This document shows positions 1-8,085 of a DNA stretch of 64,000 nt, in pieces (positions within the stretch are counted from its first letter, which is position 1; every line of letters starts with the position of its first letter). The DNA lies in assembly GCF_009494395.1 (NCBI RefSeq), contig NZ_VZCB01000101.1:124001-188000 (forward strand), given 5' to 3'. A program made the position numbers and the translations under genes. This stretch comes from Segatella copri. Its GTDB lineage: Bacteria; Bacteroidota; Bacteroidia; Bacteroidales; Bacteroidaceae. The notes below the pieces were generated by a model. It was not told the DNA's origin. It was given only the letters and a program-made list of their open reading frames with translations, and ran no database searches.

Positions 1-1334
1 GTGATTTCGCCCAATTCTTCCAAAACCATCTTCAAATCTTCGGCGATGATGTCGCCACTCATGTCCATTTCCATCGACTCCAATACTCGGGAGAGGGAAT
101 CATGGGCACGGAGTAGGGCTTCGTAGTGGCGGGCACTCGTTATGATGACGTCGTTCTCGGTAATCTCAGGAATATCAGCGGCTTTTACTAATGCCTGCTC
201 CAGGGATGAAACGTTCTCGCCTGTGCGGGCACTGATGAAGAGTGAGGCTTCTGGTTCGCTGGAATCTGAGCCGCAGGAATGGGTGAACTTATCAAACGCA
301 AGTTTATCATTCTCAAGTTTATCCATCTTATTAAATACCAGCAGCAGCTTCTTGCCCTGGTTCTTCTGCTTCATCTCTTCGATTTCTGAGGCTGACGGTT
401 GCTCATCCAATAGCCAGATTACTATCTTCGCCTCTTCCATCTTCTGGAAAGTGCGCTCTATTCCGATGTTTTCTACCACATCATCCGTCTTGCGGATTCC
501 GGCTGTGTCAATAAAGCGGAAGGTGATTCCGTCGATGAGGGTGGTGTCTTCGATTACATCTCGGGTGGTTCCGTGAATGTCGCTCACGATTGCCTTCTCT
601 TCGTGGAGCAGACGGTTGAGCAGGGTGCTCTTGCCCACATTCGTCTTGCCTACGATGGCTACGGCTACTCCCTGCTTCAGGGCGTTGCCGGTTTCGAAGG
701 AGTGGGCGAGGGTGGTAATCTTGTGATTGATTTCTTCGGCTAGAGCCTGGAGATCGCTGCGGTCGGCAAACTCCAGTTCTTCGTGGTCGCTGAAGTCGAG
801 CTCCAATTCCAAGAGCGAAGTCATCTTTAATAATTTTTCGCGCAGCAGGGAGAGTTCGTTGCTGAAATGGCCCTTCAGTTGGCTGAGCGCCATCTTGTGG
901 GTTGCCTTGTTGGTAGAGGCGATGAGATCAGCTACGGCTTCTGCCTGAGAGAGGTCCATCTTGCCGTTGAGATAGGCACGACGGGTGTATTCGCCCGGTT
1001 CTGCCTGGCGACATCCTACCTCCGTAAAGCGATGGAGAACCTGCTGAAGAATGTATCGGCTGCCGTGACAGGAAATCTCGGTGGAGTTCTCGCCTGTATA
1101 ACTGTGGGGTGCACGGAACACGCTCACCAGTACATCATCGATGGTGTTGCCATCCTTATCCTTGATTTCGCCATAATGCAGGGTGTAGGGCTTGGCTTCT
1201 TCCAGGGATTTGCCGTTGGCAGACTGGAAGATTTTGTCGGTGATGGTAATGGCGTTAGAGCCACTGAGTCGGATGATTCCGATTGCACCGCCGGCTGGGG
1301 TTGCCAGGGCGCAGATACATTCTTCTTGATTCAT
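1..1334 (-). CDS. mnmE: tRNA uridine-5-carboxymethylaminomethyl modification GTPase MnmE (3' end cut off)
   Basis: With MnmG, this GTPase installs the (carboxymethyl)aminomethyl group at U34 of certain tRNAs. The ATG at 1332-1334 opens with MNQEECICALATPAGGAIG, the usual folate-binding N-terminus. The G domain shows GKTNVGKSTLL (P-loop), HGTTRD, DTAGIRKT and NKMDK. The frame stays open to base 1 and reads MVLEELGEI at the edge, so only about 20 residues are missing, including the C-terminal CxGK motif whose Cys is catalytic in the family. The start lies 11 bp after the stop of the upstream phosphorylase gene, so the two probably share a transcript. Confidence 0.96.
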   Translation of the reverse strand, partial: MNQEECICALATPAGGAIGIIRLSGSNAITITDKIFQSANGKSLEEAKPYTLHYGEIKDKDGNTIDDVLVSVFRAPHSYTGENSTEISCHGSRYILQQVLHRFTEVGCRQAEPGEYTRRAYLNGKMDLSQAEAVADLIASTNKATHKMALSQLKGHFSNELSLLREKLLKMTSLLELELDFSDHEELEFADRSDLQALAEEINHKITTLAHSFETGNALKQGVAVAIVGKTNVGKSTLLNRLLHEEKAIVSDIHGTTRDVIEDTTLIDGITFRFIDTAGIRKTDDVVENIGIERTFQKMEEAKIVIWLLDEQPSASEIEEMKQKNQGKKLLLVFNKMDKLENDKLAFDKFTHSCGSDSSEPEASLFISARTGENVSSLEQALVKAADIPEITENDVIITSARHYEALLRAHDSLSRVLESMEMDMSGDIIAEDLKMVLEELGEI

Positions 1335-1345
1335 TTTTTTATTGT

Positions 1346-2218
1346 TTAAATTCTATCTAATACAACCTTGATGAGATTGTCGATGGTGCTCTTATAGCCT
1401 GTGTTGGCGCTGAGGGCTCGACGGTTGGCGATGACCATGCAGCAGGTTAATGCCTTGTGACCGAGGAGGAGAGATAGACCGGTGAGGGCTGAACTCTCCA
1501 TCTCGAAGTTATTGACACGCAGACCGTTATACTCGAAATTCTCAATCTTTGCGTTAAGCTCTGGGTCGGCAAGAGGGGCACGGAGTTCTCTGCCCTGAGG
1601 ACCGTAGAAACCGCCGCAGGCGATGGTGATTCCACGAACCATGTCGTCGCCGGCAATCTGGTTGAGCAGCTCCGGGTCGTTGTCTACACAGTATGGATTT
1701 CCTATCTGGTCGTTCCACTTCACCTGGCGCTTGAACTCAGCCTCGGTCTCGAGGTCGCAAATTTCATTGCGGCGGGCATAGAAGTTAATGAGTCCGTCGA
1801 AACCGATGCTCTTCTGTGAAGCGACGAAGGTTCCGGCAGGACAGTTGAGCTGCAGGCCGCCGCAGGTTCCGATGCGCACGAGGGTGAGGGTGGTGTGCTC
1901 CGGTTTTTCGGTGCGGGTAGCGAAGTCGATGTTTTTCAGTGCATCCAGCTCGTTTACCACGATATCGATATTGTCGCATCCGATTCCGGTGCTCTGCACA
2001 GTGATTCTCTTGCCTTTATATGTACCGGTGATGGCGTGGAATTCGCGGCTTGCCACCTCGCATTCCTTCTCCTCAAAATGAGATGCTACGAGAGCTACAC
2101 GACCTGGGTCGCCTACGAGAATTACTTTATCCGCCACCTGTTCCGGGCGTAAATGGAGGTGGAAGCAACTTCCATCTTCATTGATGATCAATTCTGATTC
2201 TGCAAAATATTTGCTCAT
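1346..2218 (-). CDS. udp: Nucleoside phosphorylase, uridine phosphorylase type
   Basis: This 290-residue protein belongs to the PNP/UDP phosphorylase family, which cleaves a nucleoside with phosphate to free base and ribose-1-phosphate (pyrimidine salvage). Visible signatures are the phosphate-binding VGDPGRVALVA near residue 35, VRIGTCGGLQ near residue 112 and the ribose-binding segment NFEMESSALTGLS near residue 240. Length is typical of the longer Bacteroidota uridine phosphorylases. It is first in a two-gene unit with mnmE and has its own well-formed promoter upstream. Exact base preference cannot be read from sequence; uridine is the most likely substrate. Confidence 0.88.
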   Translation of the reverse strand: MSKYFAESELIINEDGSCFHLHLRPEQVADKVILVGDPGRVALVASHFEEKECEVASREFHAITGTYKGKRITVQSTGIGCDNIDIVVNELDALKNIDFATRTEKPEHTTLTLVRIGTCGGLQLNCPAGTFVASQKSIGFDGLINFYARRNEICDLETEAEFKRQVKWNDQIGNPYCVDNDPELLNQIAGDDMVRGITIACGGFYGPQGRELRAPLADPELNAKIENFEYNGLRVNNFEMESSALTGLSLLLGHKALTCCMVIANRRALSANTGYKSTIDNLIKVVLDRI

Positions 2219-2270
2219 AATTCCAATTGTTTTGATTGTTAGTAACTGTTTCTTTCCTTTATGTAAAATG

Positions 2271-2302
2271 CAAAGATAGTATTATTTTCTGGAATGTGCA
2301 AA
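2271..2302 (-). promoter_or_regulatory. Bacteroidetes-type promoter for the uridine phosphorylase-mnmE unit
   Basis: On the minus strand a TTTG (-33 element, 2299-2302) is followed after exactly 20 bp by TATCTTTG (-7 element, 2271-2278), matching the Bacteroides consensus TTTG-N19-21-TAnnTTTG. The ATG lies about 50 bp downstream. Confidence 0.8.
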
Positions 2303-2325
2303 GGTTTTTACGGTTTTTAAACAAT

Positions 2326-2333
2326 TATTTTTG
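2326..2333 (+). promoter_or_regulatory. Probable -7 element for the serpin gene
   Basis: TATTTTTG fits TAnnTTTG about 95 bp upstream of the serpin ATG. No good TTTG lies 19-21 bp upstream, so only the -7 half is convincing. Confidence 0.4.
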
Positions 2334-2427
2334 AGAAATATTAAGAAGAGTTAAAATAAAGAAGAGAGATGCAAGGATTTCCCGACTGCTGCATTTTACT
2401 AGCAGACGAAATTTAAAAGAAGAGATT

Positions 2428-3708
2428 ATGAAAAAGAATAACATGATGAAGTCTGCCGTGCTGATGATGCTGGCAGCTATGGCTATCAACTCTTGCTCTA
2501 CAAGCAAAAACGTGAATAAGGAAATCAAGGACGAGAACCAGGTGGCTCGCCCTGGCAAAGATATGGATATGGACGAACAATATCTGACTCTATCGGATGC
2601 TCAGCTCGACATCCTGCAGAAGAACAACAAGTTTGCCTTCAACCTCTTCCAGAAGGTTTCGGGAATGGATTCGAAGGTGGTTTCGCCTATGAGCGTTTCC
2701 TATCTCATGGGTATGTTGGCAAACGGTGCTGACGGTGAAACCCAGCAGGAAATCATGAAGGCGATTGGCTGCGACGGGGTGAGCGTGAAGGAACTGAACG
2801 AGCTTTATAAGTCGCTGATCATGAGTGCTGGAAAGTTGGATAAGCAGACCACTGTTAATATCGCCAACTACGTGGCTGTCAACAAGAAATATCAATTGGA
2901 TGAAGATTTTGTCAAGGCTGTTTCTGACAATTATCAGGCAGGAATCGAGAGCCTCGACTTCAATTCACAGAAGTCGGCTGACCGCATCAACTCCTGGTGT
3001 GAGAAGCAGACAAAGGGAATGATTCCGAAGTTCATCGACCGCATGGAGCCTAGTGCTGTTTCCTATCTGCTGAACGCCATTTACTTCAAGGGCACCTGGA
3101 TGAATGAGTTTGACAAGAAGAACACGAAGCTGGAGAATTTCCGTGGTTATACGCGCGATATTCAGAAGGTGGAGATGATGCATCAGAATGAGAAATTCGA
3201 CTATTATGAGAATGAAACCTTCAAGGCGGTGCAGCTGCTCTACGGCAACGGAACCTACTGCATGACCGTCATGCTGCCTAACGAGGGCAAGAGCATCGAC
3301 GACATGATGAAGGGAATGGATGCTGAAAAATTCATGACAATGATGGGGAATGTGGAGGAGTGCAAGGTAGATTTAAAGCTGCCTAAGTTTACCACAGAAA
3401 TGGAATTGCCGCTCAACGATATCATCAGTCAGCTGGGTGCGCCATCTATCTTCAACCCATCGAAGGCAGATTTCAGCCGTTTCGCCAAGGGCGATTTCTT
3501 CGTGAGTCAGATGCTGCAGAAGGCAAAGATAGAGGTGAGCGAAAAGGGAACCGAGGCTGCTGCCGTTACCGGAGCCATCATGGTGGCATCCCTAGGGCCA
3601 AGAGAGGAGCGCAGTGTGGTTTTCCATGCTGACCGTCCGTTTGTCTATACGATTACCGACCAACAGACCGGCGCCATCCTCTTCATGGGACAGTTTACCG
3701 GAAAATAA
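2428..3708 (+). CDS. Serpin-family serine protease inhibitor, lipoprotein
   Basis: This 426-residue protein starts with a lipoprotein signal peptide (lipobox INSC, Cys about residue 23) and continues into a full serpin fold from about residue 60. The reactive-centre hinge reads EKGTEAAAVTGA, with Gly at P15, Thr at P14 and small residues at P12-P9, as in inhibitory serpins. Counting 17 residues from the hinge Glu places Ser at P1 and Leu at P1' (MVASLGP). The strand after the loop, VVFHADRPFVYTI, is canonical. The lipobox predicts anchoring in the envelope, probably the outer membrane, so it may guard surface proteins against host or bacterial serine proteases. It is a single gene ending at a strong bidirectional hairpin. 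Confidence 0.93.
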   Translation: MKKNNMMKSAVLMMLAAMAINSCSTSKNVNKEIKDENQVARPGKDMDMDEQYLTLSDAQLDILQKNNKFAFNLFQKVSGMDSKVVSPMSVSYLMGMLANGADGETQQEIMKAIGCDGVSVKELNELYKSLIMSAGKLDKQTTVNIANYVAVNKKYQLDEDFVKAVSDNYQAGIESLDFNSQKSADRINSWCEKQTKGMIPKFIDRMEPSAVSYLLNAIYFKGTWMNEFDKKNTKLENFRGYTRDIQKVEMMHQNEKFDYYENETFKAVQLLYGNGTYCMTVMLPNEGKSIDDMMKGMDAEKFMTMMGNVEECKVDLKLPKFTTEMELPLNDIISQLGAPSIFNPSKADFSRFAKGDFFVSQMLQKAKIEVSEKGTEAAAVTGAIMVASLGPREERSVVFHADRPFVYTITDQQTGAILFMGQFTGK

Positions 3709-3744
3709 AATAAGAAAATTACACGAGAAATAAATATAGTTGAA

Positions 3745-3783
3745 GGGGGAAAAGCTCATTTCTAAATCCAGAGCTTTTCCCCC
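3745..3783. terminator. Bidirectional terminator between convergent genes
   Basis: A perfect 13 bp stem, GGGGGAAAAGCTC (3745-3757) with its complement at 3771-3783, and a 13 nt loop. T-rich sequence follows on the plus strand and the left flank is A-rich, so it can serve the serpin gene and the convergent trypsin-TPR gene. Confidence 0.85.
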
Positions 3784-3812
3784 ATTTTCTTATTCTTTTC
3801 GTAAAAACTTGC

Positions 3813-5462
3813 TTACTTTTTTATCTTTTCCAGATATCCGGCAGCTCGCTTATCGCCCAGCTCTTCTGCCTTTTTCAGATTCTTGATGGCTTCTGCCTTC
3901 ATGTTCTTCTCCTTATAGAGCAGACCGAGGAGGAGGTAGCCGTCAGCATATTCTGGGGCTAACTCAATGCAGCGGGATGCGGCACTGATTCCCTCATCAT
4001 AACGCTTTACTCGCAAATCCAGACTTGCCCACTCGGCAAAGAAGGTTGGCTCCTTTGGCGCAAGATAGCAGGTTCGGGCAATGTCGAACAGCGCCGGCTG
4101 CCACATTCTCAGCTTGGTTTCGCACTGATAGCGGGCATAGAAGAAGGCTGGATCTACCGGGCGCGCAATGCTGTCGTACATGTTGAAGTCCTGAACGGCA
4201 CGACGATACTGCCCCTTGTTTGCCAGATATTGACCACGAGCCAGATAGTATGGACCCGCCATGTTGGTGCGGGCTCCCACGCTGACGGCACTGTCGAGCA
4301 GCATTTCAATCTCAGTATCAGAAGCTTTCAGCCTTGTCTTTGCCTGCGCAGCCTCAAGATAGAGCTCACCGCTATTGATAGGAGTCTTGGTCAGGTCGAG
4401 GAAGATATTGGCTGCATCTGCATACTCGCCCTTGGTGAAGAGAATTCGTGCTTCCTGATGCTTGTAGACCGGCTGAGCCTTGATGGCGTAAGCCTGGCGA
4501 GCCTCGTCAAGCGCCTTGTCCAGTGTCCAGGCTGTATAAACGGAATCGCCCTTATAGATTATCTTCTGATAGATGATGTCAGAATAATCCGAATGAGCCT
4601 CGTCCTTGGCAGCAGACTTCTTAATGCCGGTTTCCATCATTCGGGCAGCCTCTTCATACTTGCTGTCGTTCACCAGGCCGAGCGCCTTTTCCTTATATCC
4701 GAAGGCAGATGTAGGGAATTTCTTGATGAATTCGTCAGCATACTTGTCATAATCCTGCATTTTCAGCTGACCCTTCTTCAGGGTCATCATGGTCATGGCT
4801 TCCTCCTCTGTATCAGGCAGGGCTGTGCGGATGGTAGTCTCTCTCAGGGCTGCATCGAGCGATGAAAGACCGGAAACTTTCAGCTGACTGGCGTAGTTGG
4901 CGTCAATCGCCGTGGTCTGACCGTTGCTGTGCATCAGTCCTATCACCTGTCCGTTCTTGTTGACGAAAGGACAGCCTACCGCATTCTCAGGAACTCCCGT
5001 AGAGAAGATGTAGTAGTTGTAGGATGTAAGGAATTTCTCTACACTCGTGATGCTTTCCTGCTGGAATGGCGACTTCTTGATAGAGTAGGGAACGAGCCAC
5101 ACTTTCTGTCCGGCTTCCGTCTCCTTTGCAGCGATGGTAGCCGCAGCCGTATTCGCCTTGATTCTGAATTTGGCAACATCATAAAGCTCATCAGCTCCCA
5201 TGATGGCGTCAACTTCATACGATTTTCCCGTGGCGTCGACCACGCTGGCCTTGGTGGCTCCCACGAAAGGCTTGAAAGTACTGATGGCAGTACCCTTGTT
5301 ATCAATAAACACTCCCTGTGTAGATGATATGATGGCGCCGTCCTTATTGAATGTAGTCAAGGTGAAGACGCTTTTGGCAACCTTCTGTACAGAGCCCGGT
5401 TGCGCAAGGACACTCGATGCTCCCAGCATCAGAGTCAAAATTATTATATTGATTCTTTTCAT
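3813..5462 (-). CDS. Secreted trypsin-like domain (catalytically degenerate) plus TPR protein
   Basis: The 549-residue protein has a signal peptide ending VLAQPG, a trypsin-like beta-barrel domain (about residues 25-215) resembling HtrA-type proteases, and a long run of tetratricopeptide repeats (about 225-545). The catalytic residues look lost. The region normally reading TNxHV is AISTFKPFVGA with no His. The segment normally GNSGGPL is ENAVGCPFV, with Val at the Ser position. Only the Asp region (ELYDVAKFRI) is kept. It is therefore probably a periplasmic or surface scaffold or binding protein. Its start is 5 bp after the recN stop, so it is likely co-transcribed with recN. Confidence 0.85.
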   Translation of the reverse strand: MKRINIIILTLMLGASSVLAQPGSVQKVAKSVFTLTTFNKDGAIISSTQGVFIDNKGTAISTFKPFVGATKASVVDATGKSYEVDAIMGADELYDVAKFRIKANTAAATIAAKETEAGQKVWLVPYSIKKSPFQQESITSVEKFLTSYNYYIFSTGVPENAVGCPFVNKNGQVIGLMHSNGQTTAIDANYASQLKVSGLSSLDAALRETTIRTALPDTEEEAMTMMTLKKGQLKMQDYDKYADEFIKKFPTSAFGYKEKALGLVNDSKYEEAARMMETGIKKSAAKDEAHSDYSDIIYQKIIYKGDSVYTAWTLDKALDEARQAYAIKAQPVYKHQEARILFTKGEYADAANIFLDLTKTPINSGELYLEAAQAKTRLKASDTEIEMLLDSAVSVGARTNMAGPYYLARGQYLANKGQYRRAVQDFNMYDSIARPVDPAFFYARYQCETKLRMWQPALFDIARTCYLAPKEPTFFAEWASLDLRVKRYDEGISAASRCIELAPEYADGYLLLGLLYKEKNMKAEAIKNLKKAEELGDKRAAGYLEKIKK

Positions 5463-5467
5463 ATCTA

Positions 5468-7135
5468 TTATTTGGCATGTTTGTTTATCAGCTCCCTGGC
5501 ATTAGCCAGCGCCGCCTGGCTGATGTCGCTTCCGCTGAGCATCTGGGCGATTTCTTCCACCCTCTGTTCAGGAGTCAGTTCCCGCATCTGCGAGATGGTT
5601 CCGGTCTGAGTTTCCTCCTTCATCACCTTATAATGATGGCTGCCCATGGCTGCTATCTGAGGCAGGTGGGTGATGGAGATGACCTGACGGTTCAGGTTGC
5701 CCATCTCGGTCATGATTTCTGCCATCTTCTCGGCAATCTTTCCGCTGACTCCCGTATCGATTTCGTCGAAGATGATGGTTGGCAGTTTGACAGCGCCGCT
5801 GATCATCGCCTTGAGCGAGAGCATCACGCGGGCTATTTCGCCACCGGACGCTACCTGGCTGATAGGCTGGAGAGGGGTGCTGCGGTTGGCGCTGAAGAGG
5901 AAGCTTACCTTGTCGGCACCGTCCCTGCTGAGCGGTTTCTCGGCAAATTCTATCTCGAACCGGACGTTAGGAATGCCGAGCGGGATGAGACGGTTCTTCA
6001 TCTCCGTCTCGATTGCCTTGGCGGCTTTCTTGCGCAGATTCGTCAGCGCATAGGCTGCCGACAATGCCTTGAGCTGCTTGTCGGTTACTTCCTTCTGCAT
6101 GAGCCTGATGTCCTCATCGCCATTGTCAATATGGTCCAGCTGCTGAGCCAGACGTTCGCGGGTTTCGATGAGTTCCTCTACGGTCTCAACATGGAATTTC
6201 TGCAGCAATGCGTTGAGCTTATCCAGTCGGGAATTGAGCTGTTCCAGGCGGGCTGGGTCGAAATCTATCCGGTCCAGGCTTCGGCTGATTTCCTGCGCAA
6301 TGTCCTTCAGTTCGATGTAGCTGGAATCCAGGCGGTCGGAAAGTTCAGCCACTTCGGGGTAGACCTCCCTGATGTCGCTGATGCTGTTGCTGACATTGCG
6401 CAGCAGCTGCAGGATGCTTCCCTCATCGCCCGAAAGCGAATGGTCAGCTTCGTAGAGAGCTGATTTGATTTCTTCCGAATGGTTCAGGGTCGCTGATTCC
6501 TGCTCCAGTTGCTCAAGTTCGCCTGCTTCCAGATGCGCCTCGTCGAGTTCCTTATACTGGAATCGCATGAACTCCTCGTTCTCACGGTTTCTGTTGAGTT
6601 CCTGCTCCAGCCGTTCCAGCTCAGCCTGGGCTGAGCGGTATTGCTGATAGGCAGCCTGGTAGGTCTTGATCTGAGCTGCGTCCTTAGCCAGGATGTCTAC
6701 CACGTTGAGCTGGAAATCTTCCTTCTGCAGCAGCAGGTTCTGATGCTGCGAATGAATGTCCACCAGCTGTTCGCCCAGTTCTCTCATCTTGGTCAGGGGA
6801 ACCGGAGTGTCATTGATGAAAGCCCTGCTCTTGCCGGCACTGGTCAGTTCACGGCGGATGATGGTGTCTTCTGCATCAAAATCGATGTCGTTGTCGTCGA
6901 AGAAACCCTTCATGTCGTATCTGGAGAGGTCGAAATGAGCCTCAATCACGCAACGGTCCTTGCCCGACTTGATGGCCTTGCTGTCGGCACGGTTGCCCAG
7001 CAGCAGGCCGATGGCTCCGAGGATGATGCTTTTGCCTGCACCCGTTTCGCCAGTGATGACAGAAAAGCCTGGATGTAGTCTTATATCCAGTTCGTCTATG
7101 AGCGTAAAGTTTCTAATATACAGTTGCTTGAGCAT
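5468..7135 (-). CDS. recN: DNA repair protein RecN
   Basis: This SMC-like ATPase of 555 residues acts in double-strand break repair. The N-terminus carries the Walker A motif (ITGETGAGKSIILGAIGLL, about residue 28). Two coiled-coil segments flank the middle, and the C-terminal half has the ABC signature region (QVASGGEIARVMLSLK), Walker B (TIIFDEIDTGVSGK) and the H-loop region (ISITHLPQIAA). Length matches the family. It lies between DUF4835 (43 bp gap) and the trypsin-TPR gene in a long minus-strand series. Confidence 0.97.
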   Translation of the reverse strand: MLKQLYIRNFTLIDELDIRLHPGFSVITGETGAGKSIILGAIGLLLGNRADSKAIKSGKDRCVIEAHFDLSRYDMKGFFDDNDIDFDAEDTIIRRELTSAGKSRAFINDTPVPLTKMRELGEQLVDIHSQHQNLLLQKEDFQLNVVDILAKDAAQIKTYQAAYQQYRSAQAELERLEQELNRNRENEEFMRFQYKELDEAHLEAGELEQLEQESATLNHSEEIKSALYEADHSLSGDEGSILQLLRNVSNSISDIREVYPEVAELSDRLDSSYIELKDIAQEISRSLDRIDFDPARLEQLNSRLDKLNALLQKFHVETVEELIETRERLAQQLDHIDNGDEDIRLMQKEVTDKQLKALSAAYALTNLRKKAAKAIETEMKNRLIPLGIPNVRFEIEFAEKPLSRDGADKVSFLFSANRSTPLQPISQVASGGEIARVMLSLKAMISGAVKLPTIIFDEIDTGVSGKIAEKMAEIMTEMGNLNRQVISITHLPQIAAMGSHHYKVMKEETQTGTISQMRELTPEQRVEEIAQMLSGSDISQAALANARELINKHAK

Positions 7136-7178
7136 AATTCATTAAATCTTTTTCTAACCCTGGCAGAAAGCCGGGGGC

Positions 7179-8081
7179 TTATTCCTTTATCTTGTCCCAG
7201 AAAGCGCTTTGAGACGGGTTGATGCTGAAGAGAAGTTCGTAGATGGCTTCCTTCTCCTTCTGGGTTCCATGACCCTTGTAGATGTTGGCAAGCTCATCCT
7301 TCTTGTAATCAGTCCATATCTGCGGTAGCAGACTGAGCGGACGGTTTTCCCTCGCCTTCCGGAGAAGGGTGGTAAGAGCCGTAGTAATCTCGCCCCGGCC
7401 TCGTTCCACGTTGCTTGCCATCTCGTCCAGCCCCTTGCGGTAATAATCATACTGCAGCTGGCGGTAGGGTTCCATGGCACCGTCCAGATAATCGGAGATG
7501 ATGGCAAAGCGGTTCTTGGAATCGGCAAATGCCTTCCATCCCGGATAATCGAGGTTCTGGGCGTTGTTGGCAAGGTTCATGCATCTTTGAAGCACATCTT
7601 CGCCACCCTTGGGCGCAAACGTGTCGAGGTCAAGACCTATGATGAGATAGGCATAATAGGCGCAGAGAGCCGTCAGCTGATTGTCTATCTGCTGCTCGTT
7701 GAACTCCAGCTGGTCGAACTCGGCAAACTTGAACGTGAAGTTCTGGTCCACATTATTATATATGGTGGTGGTGTAGGCCGAATTATAGACCGGTCGGTTA
7801 GCCTGGATAAGCGCCTTGCATGTAAACATGTTTGCATCTTTATCATACTTGCTTACCGTAATGTTGAAATTACAGACGATGCGCTCTTTCCTGGCAAACT
7901 GCAGATGGGTCCATTGGCGGTCGTTGAGAAACTGCTCCAGAGTCTGCTGCAGGTTTTCGAAGACGCTCTTGTCCGTGCCCGAAATCTGGGCGTGGTTGAT
8001 CGTGACCTTGGCCTGGAGCTCCTGCGCAGAAACTGTCTGTACGGTACAGAACAGAATCCATACCATACAGACAGCTTTCAT
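7179..8081 (-). CDS. DUF4835 family secreted protein
   Basis: About 300 residues. The start is placed at the ATG ending at 8081, giving the signal peptide MKAVCMVWILFCTVQTVSAQ; a longer reading begins at 8150 but would overlap coaBC by 65 bp and put the hydrophobic stretch away from the N-terminus. The mature part resembles DUF4835, a Bacteroidota-specific family of unknown function regularly found between coaBC and recN. No catalytic motif is apparent. It starts 4 bp after the coaBC stop, so translational coupling is likely. Confidence 0.85.
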   Translation of the reverse strand: MKAVCMVWILFCTVQTVSAQELQAKVTINHAQISGTDKSVFENLQQTLEQFLNDRQWTHLQFARKERIVCNFNITVSKYDKDANMFTCKALIQANRPVYNSAYTTTIYNNVDQNFTFKFAEFDQLEFNEQQIDNQLTALCAYYAYLIIGLDLDTFAPKGGEDVLQRCMNLANNAQNLDYPGWKAFADSKNRFAIISDYLDGAMEPYRQLQYDYYRKGLDEMASNVERGRGEITTALTTLLRKARENRPLSLLPQIWTDYKKDELANIYKGHGTQKEKEAIYELLFSINPSQSAFWDKIKE

Positions 8082-8085
8082 CCAC

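Noticed and set aside
5477..6463. 328-codon plus-strand frame opposite recN
   Set aside because: It mirrors recN codons; no family features. A shadow of a well-supported gene.
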